NCBI GenBank assembly: GCA_047967505.1
Contig: CM106541.1
From: Dipteris shenzhenensis
Lineage: Eukaryota > Polypodiophyta > Polypodiopsida > Gleicheniales
DNA length: 64,000 nucleotides
Direction: 5' to 3' (one strand)
Shown: positions 1-10,879 of the stretch, piece by piece
Layout of the letters: each line of letters begins with the position of its first letter
Numbering within the stretch: position 1 is the stretch's first letter
Made by a program: the position numbers and the translations under genes
The notes under the pieces: generated by a model
Databases searched by the model: none
Seen by the model: the letters and a program-made list of their open reading frames with translations, nothing else
What the model was told of the DNA's origin: nothing

Positions 1-1199
1 AGGAAGAGAGCATCTCATCAGAGGAAGAGAGTCAGTTGTCTTCACTGTTGAAGGAACAAGATGCATATAGTGTTGATGATGTAGGGGAGCTGGAAATCAT
101 TACACTTATTATGAATGGAGGCTTGTCAGTTGCTATGGAGGAGGGCGTGTTGCTCAACTAGATCTGTGTGAGGTGGCAGAGGAGAGCCTGAGTGAAGGGG
201 TTGTTGCCACAAGTGGTAGAAATATTGAGAGCCCATTAATGGAAGCTAAAGATGAGTCTGTATGTGTAGAAGTAGATGGTGGTCATGCTCCAGTTCCATG
301 TGATGATGTGCATATGCTGGCTGGCTTGTCAGGTTGCAGCAGATATGCAGCCACTTGAAGACAAGGCTTGGAAGGAGTACATGGTTGAATGCAATCAGTT
401 TGTGGTTGACACTACCGAAGGGGTTGAGATTTTAGATTCAACAAGTGAGAAAGAGAGAGGTGAAACTAGCAGTGAAGATGAGAGCTCAATCATGTCTAAC
501 AGTGATGAAGCAGATGTGGCTACTGATAAAGTAAAAGACTTGTAGTTAAAACTCTTAGTTTGGGTGGGACCAGCAAGTGTTGATTGTGTGCATGTGGACT
601 TTGATGTGTATGATGAGGTTAAGATTTAGTGTTTACAGGATGATGGTGATTCAAATGATGAGCTGGATTACATTCTTGATGATGCACTAGATGATATGTT
701 AGCATTGATATCTTCAGAAAAGAATGTAAACACCAGTATGCATGTTGATCAGGATGGTAGTGATGGAGCTTATGAGGTTGAGGCAATAGGGTCTGCTGTT
801 AAGTCCCTAATCACAGATTATGGGCTCATTGTGCTCGTGAGATCTATGTGTGAGGTAGTGACCTCAAAAGATGTGGCTCATGTGAAGATGAGCAAGACTC
901 ATGATACAAGTGTGATAGATAAAAGCTAGTGGACTTGTGTGATGTCTTGGAAGGATAAGCTATGGGATCCTAGAGGCTTAGTGAGGATGTGGGTGTATGG
1001 AAAGGGATGGTGGCTACATCGATTTGGTGTGTTGTTGGTTTGTTTTGATCCAAAGGGATGGTGGATTATGCATATTTGGAAGTGGAGGGTTAAAAGTTAT
1101 CCTTTTGATTCGAGAAAAGAAAAGCACATGCATAGAGTAAAAACTCATTCTGTTTTTGATCCACGTGGTTTGCTGATTTTTTTTCTTTTATGCTACTAG
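1..1199 (+). pseudogene. decayed acidic ORF with WDP/FDP repeats, unrecognised
   Basis: Open stretches in shifting frames encode an Asp/Glu/Ser-rich protein (about 1-545), then a stretch in one frame from about 650 to 1199 broken by a single TAG at 927-929. The C-terminal part is different in character: Trp-rich and basic, with three spaced motifs of the form [WF]DP[RK]G (WDPRG, FDPKG, FDPRG). The N-terminal half is cut by the window edge. I do not recognise the family. The motif spacing suggests an accessory ORF at the 3' end of a retrotransposon, but that is inference only. Several stops and frame changes make it a relic rather than a working gene. Confidence 0.4.
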
Positions 1200-1204
1200 A
1201 CATG

Positions 1205-2466
1205 AACATCACAACAAAAGAGTGGGGTTGCTAAAGATGTGTGAAGATTTTTGAAAACCCCAAACTCTTCTTGTACATATGTACATGTGTGATGTTCAAC
1301 TTGTGTGTGTGCTTGATGGCGCTCAATCAGATCTTTTATAAGTAGCTTTCAAGTACAGCATGGTATCCAACATGATGGTGTTGATTGTGGATGACATATG
1401 TCCATCATAGTAGTCCTTTACCAAGTGTTCATAGTGTCATGAGTGGAGTTCTGTATTGTGGTGAAGTCATGGGAGCACTCACGTACTCAGTGTGGGCATC
1501 ATGGATGTGTGGTTATATGTGGCAATCAAGCTTTAAAGGATTCGATGGAAGTGTATGTGCAAGGGAAAAGGTGAGCCTAAGGTTGTGGGAATGTGTGCAT
1601 TAATGGCCTTGGTCTAAGTTTTGTTTGAAAACTTGGGAGTGGTAAAAAGGAAAGCATGAGGTGGCAACTCAAAATGATGTGGCTATTTTTGAGAGAAGGC
1701 AAGCCATGCATGCAAATGTAGCTACGTGAGAAAGAAGGGGAACTTCTGGATGGAAGTTGGGAGGTACGTGGAGATGGCATCTGTGGCGATGTAAGAGACG
1801 GGCTAGAAGGGTCGGTCATTGCCTCATGGAAGCTTATTGATCTAGGTGGTTGCATCTCTACAGGGGGAGAAGGGTTGTTCTGGCAGGAGCTTTAGAATTT
1901 GTTTGTGGGAGCAAGTCGGGGATGTTGTTTGGGCAGTTGCTCTAAGGCTAGGGGCTTTTGGACGATGGGGGCATCGCTACTACACAGGTTGGAGGACATT
2001 GAAAGAGGTGTGAGCTTCGTGAGCTTTGTGAGCATGAGAGAAGTTGTGAAGGTGGAGATGAGCAACGGGCTATAGCAAACTGGCATGGAGAGTGCTGACT
2101 GTTGCTCTTACTGGGAGCTACTAGATTTGAGCAGGATAACTATGCAAGCTGGGAGGATCTCAGATGTCCATGAGCTCCATGAGCTCCATGATGACAAGTG
2201 AAGCCACGCTGCTAGTTATCTTCACATGAAGGAGACGAGAGGAATTACTTAAGCTCTGATAGAAGGAAGGGATGTTGCACTAAGGCTATGGGATCTCTAC
2301 GATCATGGCAACTCTACTGTGCAGGTCTAAAGGCTCATGGGTGATAGAGAGGGTGGGCTCTATGAGAAGTTGGCGACTGTGGCGAGCAGGGATCCTACTG
2401 GGTGTGAGTCGAATTCTTTTGCTAGGAGTTTCTTGATCGGGGTCAGCTTTTGCTTTGGAAACTCCT
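1205..2466. other. intergenic, no gene seen
   Basis: No coding region with recognisable features on either strand. The stretch about 1860-2466 repeats loose themes (ctctact..gcaggtct, gctaggggc/gctatggg) that also recur in the flanking 276-bp repeat, so it may be a diverged outer part of the same tandem family. Confidence 0.4.
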
Positions 2467-2654
2467 GGACTGTGGAGAGCTTAGGGACTTGGTTGGGTGC
2501 ATCACTCCTATGTAGGTCTTGAGTCCGTGAGTGGTTTGTGCTCTATGAGAAGAGAGTAGCTACAGTGCTTTGATCCCTTGAAGGTGACGCACGGTGGGTG
2601 TCCTGCTTAAAAGTTCAATGATTGTTATAGTTGTAAGGAGTTTGGGCTAGGCAT
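2467..2654. repeat. 276-bp tandem repeat, left partial copy
   Basis: Sequence from ggactgtggagagcttaggg to ttgggctaggcat closely matches 8653-8838. It is the 3' part of a 276-bp tandem unit. The array is interrupted exactly at its ggcat by the copia element at 2655-8557. ggcat (2650-2654) is one copy of the 5-bp target-site duplication. Confidence 0.85.
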
Positions 2655-2833
2655 TGAGAGTGCTCTCAACGGAAGCAAGAACGGAAGAGGGAGAGAGAGC
2701 GAGAGAGAGACAGAGAGCCACACAAGTTTTGGTGGGTGCAGAACCACCCTAATCTTCTTTTTCATTCATTTATATATGTGTTTGAGTATTGTACATAACT
2801 GGGGTTAAGGCACAGTGACCTTTAACCCCCACA
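2655..2833 (-). repeat. 3' LTR of the copia element
   Basis: 179-bp LTR. Read on the minus strand it starts TGTGGGGGTTAAAGG and ends GCACTCTCA, giving the usual TG..CA ends. It contains a GA-rich stretch. It is identical to the copy at 8379-8557 except at three sites near the U5 end. Confidence 0.95.
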
Positions 2834-2843
2834 ACCTCCCACT
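2834..2843 (-). promoter_or_regulatory. polypurine tract (plus-strand priming site)
   Basis: The minus strand reads AGTGGGAGGT directly next to the 3' LTR, the expected place and composition of the plus-strand primer of a copia element. Confidence 0.75.
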
Positions 2844-2886
2844 TAAAGGACAATGTGCCTTTAAGGGAGAACAACCAGTGAGCATA

Positions 2887-5800
2887 CTATCCAATGCCCA
2901 TCAATACACGACAATACTCAAACCGCTGACTAGGTAGACTCTTCGTCAGCATATCTGCAGGGTTATCATCTGTATGAACCTTGACAAGCTCTATGCGCTT
3001 GTCCTCAAGTACCTCCCTGATGAAATGGTACCTGACCTCAATGTGTTTGGTCTTTGCATGAAAGACCGGATTCTGTGCTAGCTGAATAGCACTCATGGAA
3101 TCACTATGCAATGTCGGTACACCTGTATGAATCCCCAAATCTCCCACTAGCCGATCAAGCCATATAGCCTCCTTGCAACCCTCTGTGGCTGCAACATACT
3201 CAGCCTCTGTGGTAGACAAAGCCACGCACTTCTGTGCATGAGACATCCACGACACTGCACCACCTGCAAAGGTGAACACATAACCAGAAGTGGATCTCCT
3301 ACTATCCACATGCCCTGCATAGTCTGAATCTATGTACCCAAGTACACGCATGTCTCCTTTACCAAAGCAAATGCACATCTCCTTGGTACCCTTCATGTAC
3401 CTCATGATGCACTTAACTGCCTCCCAATGCCTCTTTCCTGGATTAGCCATATACCGGCTAACAACTCCCACTGCAAATGCAATGTCTGGTCTAGTAGCTA
3501 TCATAGCATACATAAGACTCCCAACTGCTGATGCATAAGGAACCTTGGCCATCATGGCCCTTTCCTCATCTGATTTGGGACTATCTGTATGACTCAGTTT
3601 CACATATGGAGGCAATGGAGTACTCACTGCCTTCCCCCCCTCCATATTGAAACGCTGTAATACTTTTGTAACATACTCTTTTTGTGAAAGCCAAAGGAGT
3701 TTCCTACTCCGATCACGCGTGATGCGCATACCAAGAATATGACCTGCAAATCCCAAATCCTTCATATCAAAGGCCTCATGCAACTTGGCCTTTAATGCAT
3801 CTAGCTCATAAGTATTCTTGCTAGCCAATAGCATATCATCCACATATAGTGCCAAGATTATCAGGCTATTATCCTTAGCCCTTTTAGTGTAGAGGCAGTG
3901 ATCAATTTCACTCCTTCTGAAACCCTGGGACCGAATGAAAGCATCAAACTTCTGATACCATTCTCTAGGTGCTTGCTTAAGACCATAGAGACTCTTTTTC
4001 AGCTTGCAAACTAAATGCTCTTTGCCCTTTTCTTCAAAGCCTTTCGGCTCCACCATGTAAATTTCCTCATGCAAATCCCCATGCAAGAAAGCTGTCTTGA
4101 CATCCATTTGCATAAGCTCCATATCCTCTACTGCCACTAGTCCAAGCATGCATCTAAGTGTGGTCATCTTCACAACCGGAGAGAATATCTCATCAAAGTC
4201 CACACCCTTCTCTTGCTTGAACCCTTTAGCAACCAAACGGGCCTTGTACCTAGGCACATCATCACCTGTGACCTTCATTTTGTAGACCCATTTACATGGC
4301 AATGCTTTCTTTCCATGTGGCAAAGAAACCAAGTCCCAAGTCTTATTCTTCATAAGTGAACTCATCTCTGATTGCATAGCATACTCCCACTTGCGTTGAT
4401 CCTCACGCATCATAGCCTCTTTGTAGCAAGAAGGCTCCCCGCAATCAGTAAGCATCACATAGTCTACCCCTGGAACAAACCTATCAGGCGGTCTAGACAC
4501 TCTAGATGATCTTCTCAAGGGCATTTCAGCTTGCTGTCCCACTTGCATATCAGCCACATTTGGCTCATCATTTCCACCAATAGATGATCCATCATCTACC
4601 CTTGATTGTATACCTGTGGGAGTACTTGGTTGTACCATTTCTTGCACATTTGGTGCATGGACAGCTTGCTGCCTATCAACATATGCAGGTGGATTCACAT
4701 CCTGGAAAGTGATTCTCCTCATTTCCACATCCCTCATGGGTGCCTTATGCATCTTCTTCTCATTGAAGACCACATCATGGCTGCGTATGATCTTCTTTGC
4801 TTCTGGATCCCAGAGACGATAGCCCATCTCTCCACTTTCACCATAACCTAGAAAGATGCATTTCCTAGACTTAGGATCTAGCTTCTTTTGAAGCTCTTTT
4901 GGCACATGTGCATATGCCTCACACCCAAATATACGCAAATGAGAGTAAGAGGGCTTCTTGCCACTCCATGCCTCTTCAGGAATACCACCATCCAAACTCT
5001 TACTAGGTGATCTATTGATCACATGCACTGCAGTCTTCATTGCCTCAGCCCAAAAACCACCAGAAAGACTTGCATTGGAAAGCATGCATTGCAACCTTTC
5101 TTGAATGGTACGATTCATCTTTTCTGCAACTGGATTTTGCTCTGGAGTTCGAGGGGATGTGAGCTCCCTCTTAATCCCACGTGTATCACAGAAATGCTGA
5201 AAGTCATGAGAGAGATACTCTCCACCATTGTCAGTCCGTAGGCATTTAAGCGTTCTAGCTGACTGATTCTCAACCAAGGCTAGCCATTTCTGAAATACTT
5301 GGAACACATCACTCTTTCGAGCTATAGCATAAGCCCACACTTTTTTAGTTGCATCATCAATGAATGTCACATAGTATTCAGCCCCGCCTAATGACCGTGT
5401 AGGCATGGGACCACATACGTCTGAATGCACCAAATCAAGCATTTCAAACTCTTTCTTTCCCCTTCTTTTATGGGCTGATTTAGTCTGCTTCCCATAGAGA
5501 CAGTGCTCACAAAATTCAAAATCAGAGTAACTCAAATGCGGTACATAACCCAAACGGCATAAGAGTTTCATTCCATTCTGGCTCATGTGCCCCAACCTGC
5601 AATGCCACAAAGAAGTGCTTGGCTGCTCGGTTATTGCAACAACATGATCAAATACCCCTGATACATGTAAGGGATACAAAGTCCCACACTTGGCACCCCT
5701 GGCCAAAAGCATAGAGCCCTTTTGAATTTTCCAACTTTGAAAGCCAAAAGTGGTGTGAAAACCAGCATCATCTAGTTGACCCACTGAAATAAGACTCTTG

Positions 5801-6951
5801 GTCAGCTTAGGCACATGTCTCACATGTTTCAAAACAAATGCAGACCCATTTGCAAAAGAAAACTTTATGTCACCTGCTCCCACTATGTCACATGCATAGT
5901 CATTTCCAAGATGCACACAACCTGTCTTTCCACTATCATAAGTGGAGAACCATTCCCTATGGGGAGTAACATAAAATGAAGCACCAGAATCCAAAATCCA
6001 ATCCTGGGAATATGCATCATCTGAAGTGGTAAGCAACTCTGCAGATAGAGTAGACATGAAGAGAACATCATTGTCACTATCATGTGTGACTGCATTGATC
6101 TCCTCGATCTTCACTTTTCCTTTGTCCTCCCTTGGACTCTCTTCCTTTTGATTTGCACCCCAATTTGCATTCTTTTTCTTATCCTTTTGCTCTCTTTTCA
6201 GCTTGTAGCAATCCTTTTTCATATGGCCCTTCTTGCCACAGTGGTAACACTCAATGTTTCGTGCCTTGGATTTGCTACGAGACTTCCCTCTTTCTTGGGA
6301 CTTCCCCCTGAACTGTGATCTACCCCTTTGCACATTTAAGGCTGCATCCTGCTTGTTGCCATCCATAGACTTCCGTCTAATCTCCTCGGCCAACAAGCTA
6401 CCCACAACATCATCAAATTTCAGTACTCCACCAGGTGCAGAGTTACTGACAGCTGTACGGAAGGTATCCCATGAGGATGGCAATGAACATAAGAGAAATA
6501 TTGCCTTAGTCTCCGCATCAAAATTCATTTTCTGAGCCTGAAGCTGGCTGAAAATAATATTGAATTCATTCAAATGAGAAGCAATGGAGACCCCTTCCTT
6601 CATCTGCAACTCAAACAACCTCTTCATGAGGTAAACTTTATTAGAGGCAGTTTCCTTCTCATAAGTGGCACACAGTTTCTTCCACAAATCTTCCGTAGTC
6701 TGCTCATTTACTACTGTGAAATAAACTGACTCTGCAAGATGAAGTCTAATAGTAGACTTTGCTAATGCATCCAACTCATTCCAATCATCCTCAGACATAT
6801 CCACAGGCTTAGCTTCAATACCTGCCAAGGGTTTAATCTGCTTCTTTTGAATAAGCACATCCCTTATTTGTTCTTTCCACAAAGAAAAGTTTGTCCCATC
6901 AAACTTTTTAATGCTGAAAAACTCCTTTTCAGGCATGGAAGAGGATGCCAT
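2887..6951 (-). CDS. copia gag-pol polyprotein, intact
   Basis: A single 1354-aa frame that is cleaved into the element's structural and enzymatic proteins. I start it at the ATG at 6951 (MASSSMPEKEF), because the longer open frame would need a TTG. Domains in order: Gag (about 10-200), CCHC zinc knuckle CYHCGKKGHMKKDC (235-248), protease active site DSGAS (321-325), GAG-pre-integrase/zinc region (LWHCRLGH near 448-455, CEHC 481-484), integrase core with D511, D574 and E610 (35-residue D-E spacing), reverse transcriptase from about 885 with YVDDM (1036-1040), RNase H with STTEAEY (1246-1252) and HSDSMSA. No stop or frameshift interrupts it, and the length is typical for a copia polyprotein. 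One oddity: the stretch before the catalytic Glu reads EQNPVAE, where most copia integrases have Gly in place of Pro. Confidence 0.95.
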   Translation of the reverse strand: MASSSMPEKEFFSIKKFDGTNFSLWKEQIRDVLIQKKQIKPLAGIEAKPVDMSEDDWNELDALAKSTIRLHLAESVYFTVVNEQTTEDLWKKLCATYEKETASNKVYLMKRLFELQMKEGVSIASHLNEFNIIFSQLQAQKMNFDAETKAIFLLCSLPSSWDTFRTAVSNSAPGGVLKFDDVVGSLLAEEIRRKSMDGNKQDAALNVQRGRSQFRGKSQERGKSRSKSKARNIECYHCGKKGHMKKDCYKLKREQKDKKKNANWGANQKEESPREDKGKVKIEEINAVTHDSDNDVLFMSTLSAELLTTSDDAYSQDWILDSGASFYVTPHREWFSTYDSGKTGCVHLGNDYACDIVGAGDIKFSFANGSAFVLKHVRHVPKLTKSLISVGQLDDAGFHTTFGFQSWKIQKGSMLLARGAKCGTLYPLHVSGVFDHVVAITEQPSTSLWHCRLGHMSQNGMKLLCRLGYVPHLSYSDFEFCEHCLYGKQTKSAHKRRGKKEFEMLDLVHSDVCGPMPTRSLGGAEYYVTFIDDATKKVWAYAIARKSDVFQVFQKWLALVENQSARTLKCLRTDNGGEYLSHDFQHFCDTRGIKRELTSPRTPEQNPVAEKMNRTIQERLQCMLSNASLSGGFWAEAMKTAVHVINRSPSKSLDGGIPEEAWSGKKPSYSHLRIFGCEAYAHVPKELQKKLDPKSRKCIFLGYGESGEMGYRLWDPEAKKIIRSHDVVFNEKKMHKAPMRDVEMRRITFQDVNPPAYVDRQQAVHAPNVQEMVQPSTPTGIQSRVDDGSSIGGNDEPNVADMQVGQQAEMPLRRSSRVSRPPDRFVPGVDYVMLTDCGEPSCYKEAMMREDQRKWEYAMQSEMSSLMKNKTWDLVSLPHGKKALPCKWVYKMKVTGDDVPRYKARLVAKGFKQEKGVDFDEIFSPVVKMTTLRCMLGLVAVEDMELMQMDVKTAFLHGDLHEEIYMVEPKGFEEKGKEHLVCKLKKSLYGLKQAPREWYQKFDAFIRSQGFRRSEIDHCLYTKRAKDNSLIILALYVDDMLLASKNTYELDALKAKLHEAFDMKDLGFAGHILGMRITRDRSRKLLWLSQKEYVTKVLQRFNMEGGKAVSTPLPPYVKLSHTDSPKSDEERAMMAKVPYASAVGSLMYAMIATRPDIAFAVGVVSRYMANPGKRHWEAVKCIMRYMKGTKEMCICFGKGDMRVLGYIDSDYAGHVDSRRSTSGYVFTFAGGAVSWMSHAQKCVALSTTEAEYVAATEGCKEAIWLDRLVGDLGIHTGVPTLHSDSMSAIQLAQNPVFHAKTKHIEVRYHFIREVLEDKRIELVKVHTDDNPADMLTKSLPSQRFEYCRVLMGIG

Positions 6952-8364
6952 GATGCAAATAAAGCAAAATCCCAAATGCTAGTGCCTGCAAGAGAGAATC
7001 ACACCAAATACCAGGTGCACCCAAATGTGTATGCCACAATAGAGTGAAAATATCACCAAAACTCAAAACTCAAAGCATCTGACTCATGTGCATATACTAT
7101 GCATCCATATGAGCAAATTTGGCCCAAAAGAAAATGCCAATAAGTGCCAAATGACTCAAGCATAAACACTGTCCACTGGCATATGCATCAATAATGTCAC
7201 ATCCAAGAGAGCATAGCACTATCAGTGCATCACCAACAATGTGTCAAAGCTGTCCCTCAGCATAAAATAGCATCCATGTGCAAAGCGTCCATAAAAATAG
7301 CATCCCACAAGGCAATTTGGGCCTATCAGCGCATCCAACAAGGACCGCAATGCATCCAAATGGCCTATAAATCATCCACTGCAACCCAATGCATACCACG
7401 AATGAGCGCACACTGCTCAAGCTGCAACCAGAGTGATCTGCATAAGGTATGCTCAAGAAATCATAGTCCCACGGTAATGAGCGCTACTGAAAATAGAACC
7501 TGAGATGCCTCAAAACATGGGCGCCATTGCATAATCGGAATCAGCAAGAAAATCTGCAAATATCTCTCTTCTGCCAGAACTCCAAAATCTCAACCGATGA
7601 GTGAGAAACGGGAGTCAATACTTATCCATTGCCATGTGGCATAAATCTAAGGTTTCAAAACCTTAGTATGAAAAATGCATAACAGAGAGACGAAATCGAA
7701 TACACAGAGATTTATAACTCTGAAAATCCTCCACCGAATCACGCAAGAACTGACAGGTAGGGGTTTTTGGGTGTCCGGAACGCAATGGGACAGACGGTTT
7801 TGGAAACCGTGGTCTCAATCACTGGGTCCAACACACGGACTGAAAAACGTTTTTGGAAACATAGCTATCTGTAAACTCCACCGGAGTGCGAATGATGAGC
7901 AACATAGAAGTTTTAGGACCTCCTGAGTCCACCGGAACTGACAGATCTGCAAATGGTTGCTCCAAACTTGAGTTCCAACACCCGGGCAAAAAACGCAGGA
8001 ACTGACACAGTGAGTCAGAAATCCAATGAAATGATCCCAGATTCAAGAATGAAGGTGTTTCCAAGCTCCTGAAGTAATGTGGACACCAAAAGCAAGCAAT
8101 AGTTGCCTCTACAAGTCAATATGGAGTCTCTGTCATCGAACGGAACAGGGAAAAGCTCAAAAAACGACTTTTTCTTTGAAAGCTCTTAACAGGCTCTTAA
8201 AACCACTTCGCAAAGCCAAAGTGACTTTTCCAAAGGTTCCTCCAAGGTCTCTGCACACTCAGATGTAAGTAAAGTCACCCACAAAGCTTCCCACAGAGCT
8301 TCTCCTTCCTCCCACAGAGCTGCTGAGCTTCAAGCATTCACGCACGCTCAGCTAGATCACCCGG
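6952..8364 (-). other. 1.4-kb untranslated leader of the copia element
   Basis: Sequence between the primer binding site and the gag-pol ATG, unusually long for a copia element. It holds no ORF with recognisable features on either strand. It is rich in short tgcatcc/catgtg-like words. Confidence 0.6.
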
Positions 8365-8376
8365 GCTCTGATACCA
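8365..8376 (-). promoter_or_regulatory. primer binding site, tRNA-iMet
   Basis: The minus strand reads TGGTATCAGAGC, complementary to the 3' end of plant initiator tRNA-Met, two bases inside the 5' LTR. This is the canonical minus-strand primer site of plant copia elements. Confidence 0.95.
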
Positions 8377-8378
8377 GT

Positions 8379-8557
8379 TGAGAGTGCTCTCAAGAGAAGC
8401 AAGAATGGAAGAGGGAGAGAGAGCGAGAGAGAGACAGAGAGCCACACAAGTTTTGGTGGGTGCAGAACCACCCTAATCTTCTTTTTCATTCATTTATATA
8501 TGTGTTTGAGTATTGTACATAACTGGGGTTAAGGCACAGTGACCTTTAACCCCCACA
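8379..8557 (-). repeat. 5' LTR of the copia element
   Basis: 179-bp LTR next to the primer binding site and therefore the promoter copy. It is followed by the second ggcat target-site duplication at 8558-8562. Three mismatches separate it from 2655-2833. Confidence 0.95.
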
Positions 8558-8941
8558 GGCATGTCTTTTGTGTTGCTGTAGGTCCTTCAGGGAAGGAGGC
8601 ACGTGAGCTTGCAAGAAGGCATCGGCTGCTGCTATCGATGGGAGTTTGAGTTGGACTATGGAGAGCTTAGGGACTTAGTTGGGTGCATCGCTCCTATGCA
8701 GGCCTGGAGTCCGTGAGTGGTGTGCTCTGTGAGAAGAGAGTAGCTGCAATGCTTTGATCCCTTGAAGGTGACGCGCAGTGGGTGTCCTGCTTAAAAGTTC
8801 AATGATTGTTATAGTTGTAAGGAGTTTGGGCTAGGCATGTCTTTTGTGCTACTAGAGGTCCTTCAGGGAATGAGGTACGTGAGCTTGCATGAAGGCATCG
8901 ACTATTGCTGTCGATGGGAGTTTGAGTTGGACTATGGGAAT
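8558..8941. repeat. 276-bp tandem repeat, one full and one partial unit
   Basis: The unit starting ggcatgtcttttgtg at 8558 recurs at 8834 with highly similar sequence (tagaggtccttcaggga, cgatgggagtttgagttggactatgg) and ends near 8940. The copia element landed at the unit boundary, so the left copy (2467-2654) and these belong to one array. Confidence 0.85.
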
Positions 8942-10340
8942 CTCTTTTGAGAGAGTTTTGGGTCTTGGATGTGGCATCTCTAATGGTTGCAGGTCTCTAC
9001 TATGCGAGTCCAAAGTTCTTGAGACAAAGAAAATGTGTGCTCCGGGAGCATGGGAGAAGCCATGAGGTTATGATCACTGTTTGAAGGATAGACAAGTGCC
9101 ACCAATCCAAGTGAGACATGAATAGTTTGATGCGCTTGAGAACCCATGCACTATTGAAAGGAGTACTGTTTGTAGATCTCCAAAGTTTGAGATTATCAAA
9201 GGACCACGCATTCTCAAAAGGTCACTAAATGCACGTAGGAGAAGAGTATTACTTATTGACATGCTTGATGAACATGGCGGGCAAATTAGGGGCAATCATG
9301 ATGTGGGATTTCCTGGCTTGACATGAAGGAAGATCGAGTTCTACATGATTGGAGATGTCTTGTCTTGAGCAGCTTGTTTTCTGATGAGAAGATAGTTATG
9401 AAGCTATTGTGATTGTCTGTTCTGAGTAGGCATGATATGAAGCTATCACTGTGGGCTGTGTGTTTTTTGACAATACATGGTTGTCTAGATGATTACTGGT
9501 TAATGAAGAGGGGACTTCAAATGACAGTTGAACAGATCTAAAAATCGTCGATCTTCTATGCATCCTAAATTGTGGTTCTTTTGTATGTTCCTGAGCTCAA
9601 GCAGTTTAGTAGGAGAGCTTGTCTTGAGTTGTATAATCCATTGGGTTTTTTGAGGTTGTTTGGTTTTTGAAGGAAATGTGGCTAGAGTATTAATTGTATT
9701 TAGAGGTGTGTAGAGATAGGGATTTTCAATGAAAGATTTTTACCTTCTGATGGTGTTGTTCATTTGCTTTAAATGTGGATGAGGGTGGTTGTGAAGGCAG
9801 ACTAGGCTCTATTGCTTTTGTCCATCCAGCGGCTCTCACTAATTTATATTTTCTATGATATTGTATGGGATTGAGAGGATGAGTGGAATGGATCATTGTA
9901 AATACCATGTGTATGAATGATAAATACCTTGGTATGGGGTGAGACTTATTTGGGTATGGGATATTATGGGGTTTTTAGAAAATAGGAAGAGTGAGTCATA
10001 TAAAGAGGTGGGCTCATGTCCATGTGTTCCAATAATCTAAGTGAGATCACATGCCAAGCATTTGGAAGGCATGTGGAGGAGTGTAGAGTCAAGAGGAATC
10101 CTTTTAGAATTCCTATGTGGAATAGGAAGGATGTCGACATATGGAAAAGAGAGGGTCCCTATGGGCTCCATGTGGGGAGACTCTTGACTTTCTAAATATT
10201 TTAAGAGTCTTGAGCATCTTTCGATGGGACACATGGCAAGGGTAGCCAAAAAGGACATGGATGGTGACATACGGGCTTGTGTGATTGATGGGGGAAGGAA
10301 TCTACAGGCAGCAATTGTAAATGGGTGAAGGAGGGTGACA
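8942..10340. other. intergenic, no gene seen
   Basis: AT-rich sequence with no recognisable protein, RNA gene or repeat on either strand. The longest open frame (minus, 10037-10393) has no domain signature. Confidence 0.4.
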
Positions 10341-10346
10341 AAATAT

Positions 10347-10357
10347 CTATAAAAGGA
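10347..10357 (+). promoter_or_regulatory. TATA-like element, possible solo-LTR promoter
   Basis: tctataaaagg followed by a pyrimidine-rich stretch with repeated ctccctcttgta (about 10440-10560) resembles the R-U5 part of the LTRs elsewhere in the window. No paired LTR was found, so this is only a candidate relic. Confidence 0.3.
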
Positions 10358-10879
10358 GCCCTCCTCTCCCTTGTTCATCATCTTTTCCACCATTAGGCTT
10401 GATGTTGTTGTAGCTCTAGTCTCCTCAAGCCTCTTCCATGAGCTTTCTCTCCCTCTTGTAGATTTTCTCTTATGTAGAGTCTTGAGTCCATCTCTCTCTA
10501 GATTATTCTCTCTCTATGAGTAGTCTTGGAGCTTCTGCTCCCTCTTGTACATATGAAACCTCTTCTTCTCCCTTGTGTTTATAGTATTCTGAGTTGCATT
10601 GGAGTGGAGTCTCACTCTATTGGTAATGAACGTCACTTCAGTTTCTCTCGCTTGAGTGTCTCTTCCCTTTTTCCATTGTTTTCTCTTCCAAAGTGCTCAA
10701 AAGTGTTGTCTATTCGGTCGCTCATTGCGCATACATGGTTTATTTATTTCCCAAGCCCCAAAAGGAGCTCTTCCTTTCCTCCTAGGAAACCTCTATAGGA
10801 CTTGGATCGTTGATGAAGTATAAGCATGGAGGTAGTATTCTCCCAAGTCGGCACCAGTAGAAGGAGTGGGTGTTTTTCA

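Larger units (their letters stand above)
2655..8557 (-). mobile_element. complete Ty1/copia LTR retrotransposon
   Basis: A 5.9-kb element on the minus strand bounded by 179-bp direct LTRs (2655-2833 and 8379-8557) and by the target-site duplication ggcat at 2650-2654 and 8558-8562. On the coding strand it runs 5' LTR, 2-nt spacer, a tRNA-iMet primer binding site, a 1.4-kb leader, one uninterrupted gag-pol frame, a purine tract and the 3' LTR. The two LTRs differ at only 3 of 179 positions by my eye alignment, so insertion was recent. Every part needed for autonomous transposition is visible and undamaged. Confidence 0.95.
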
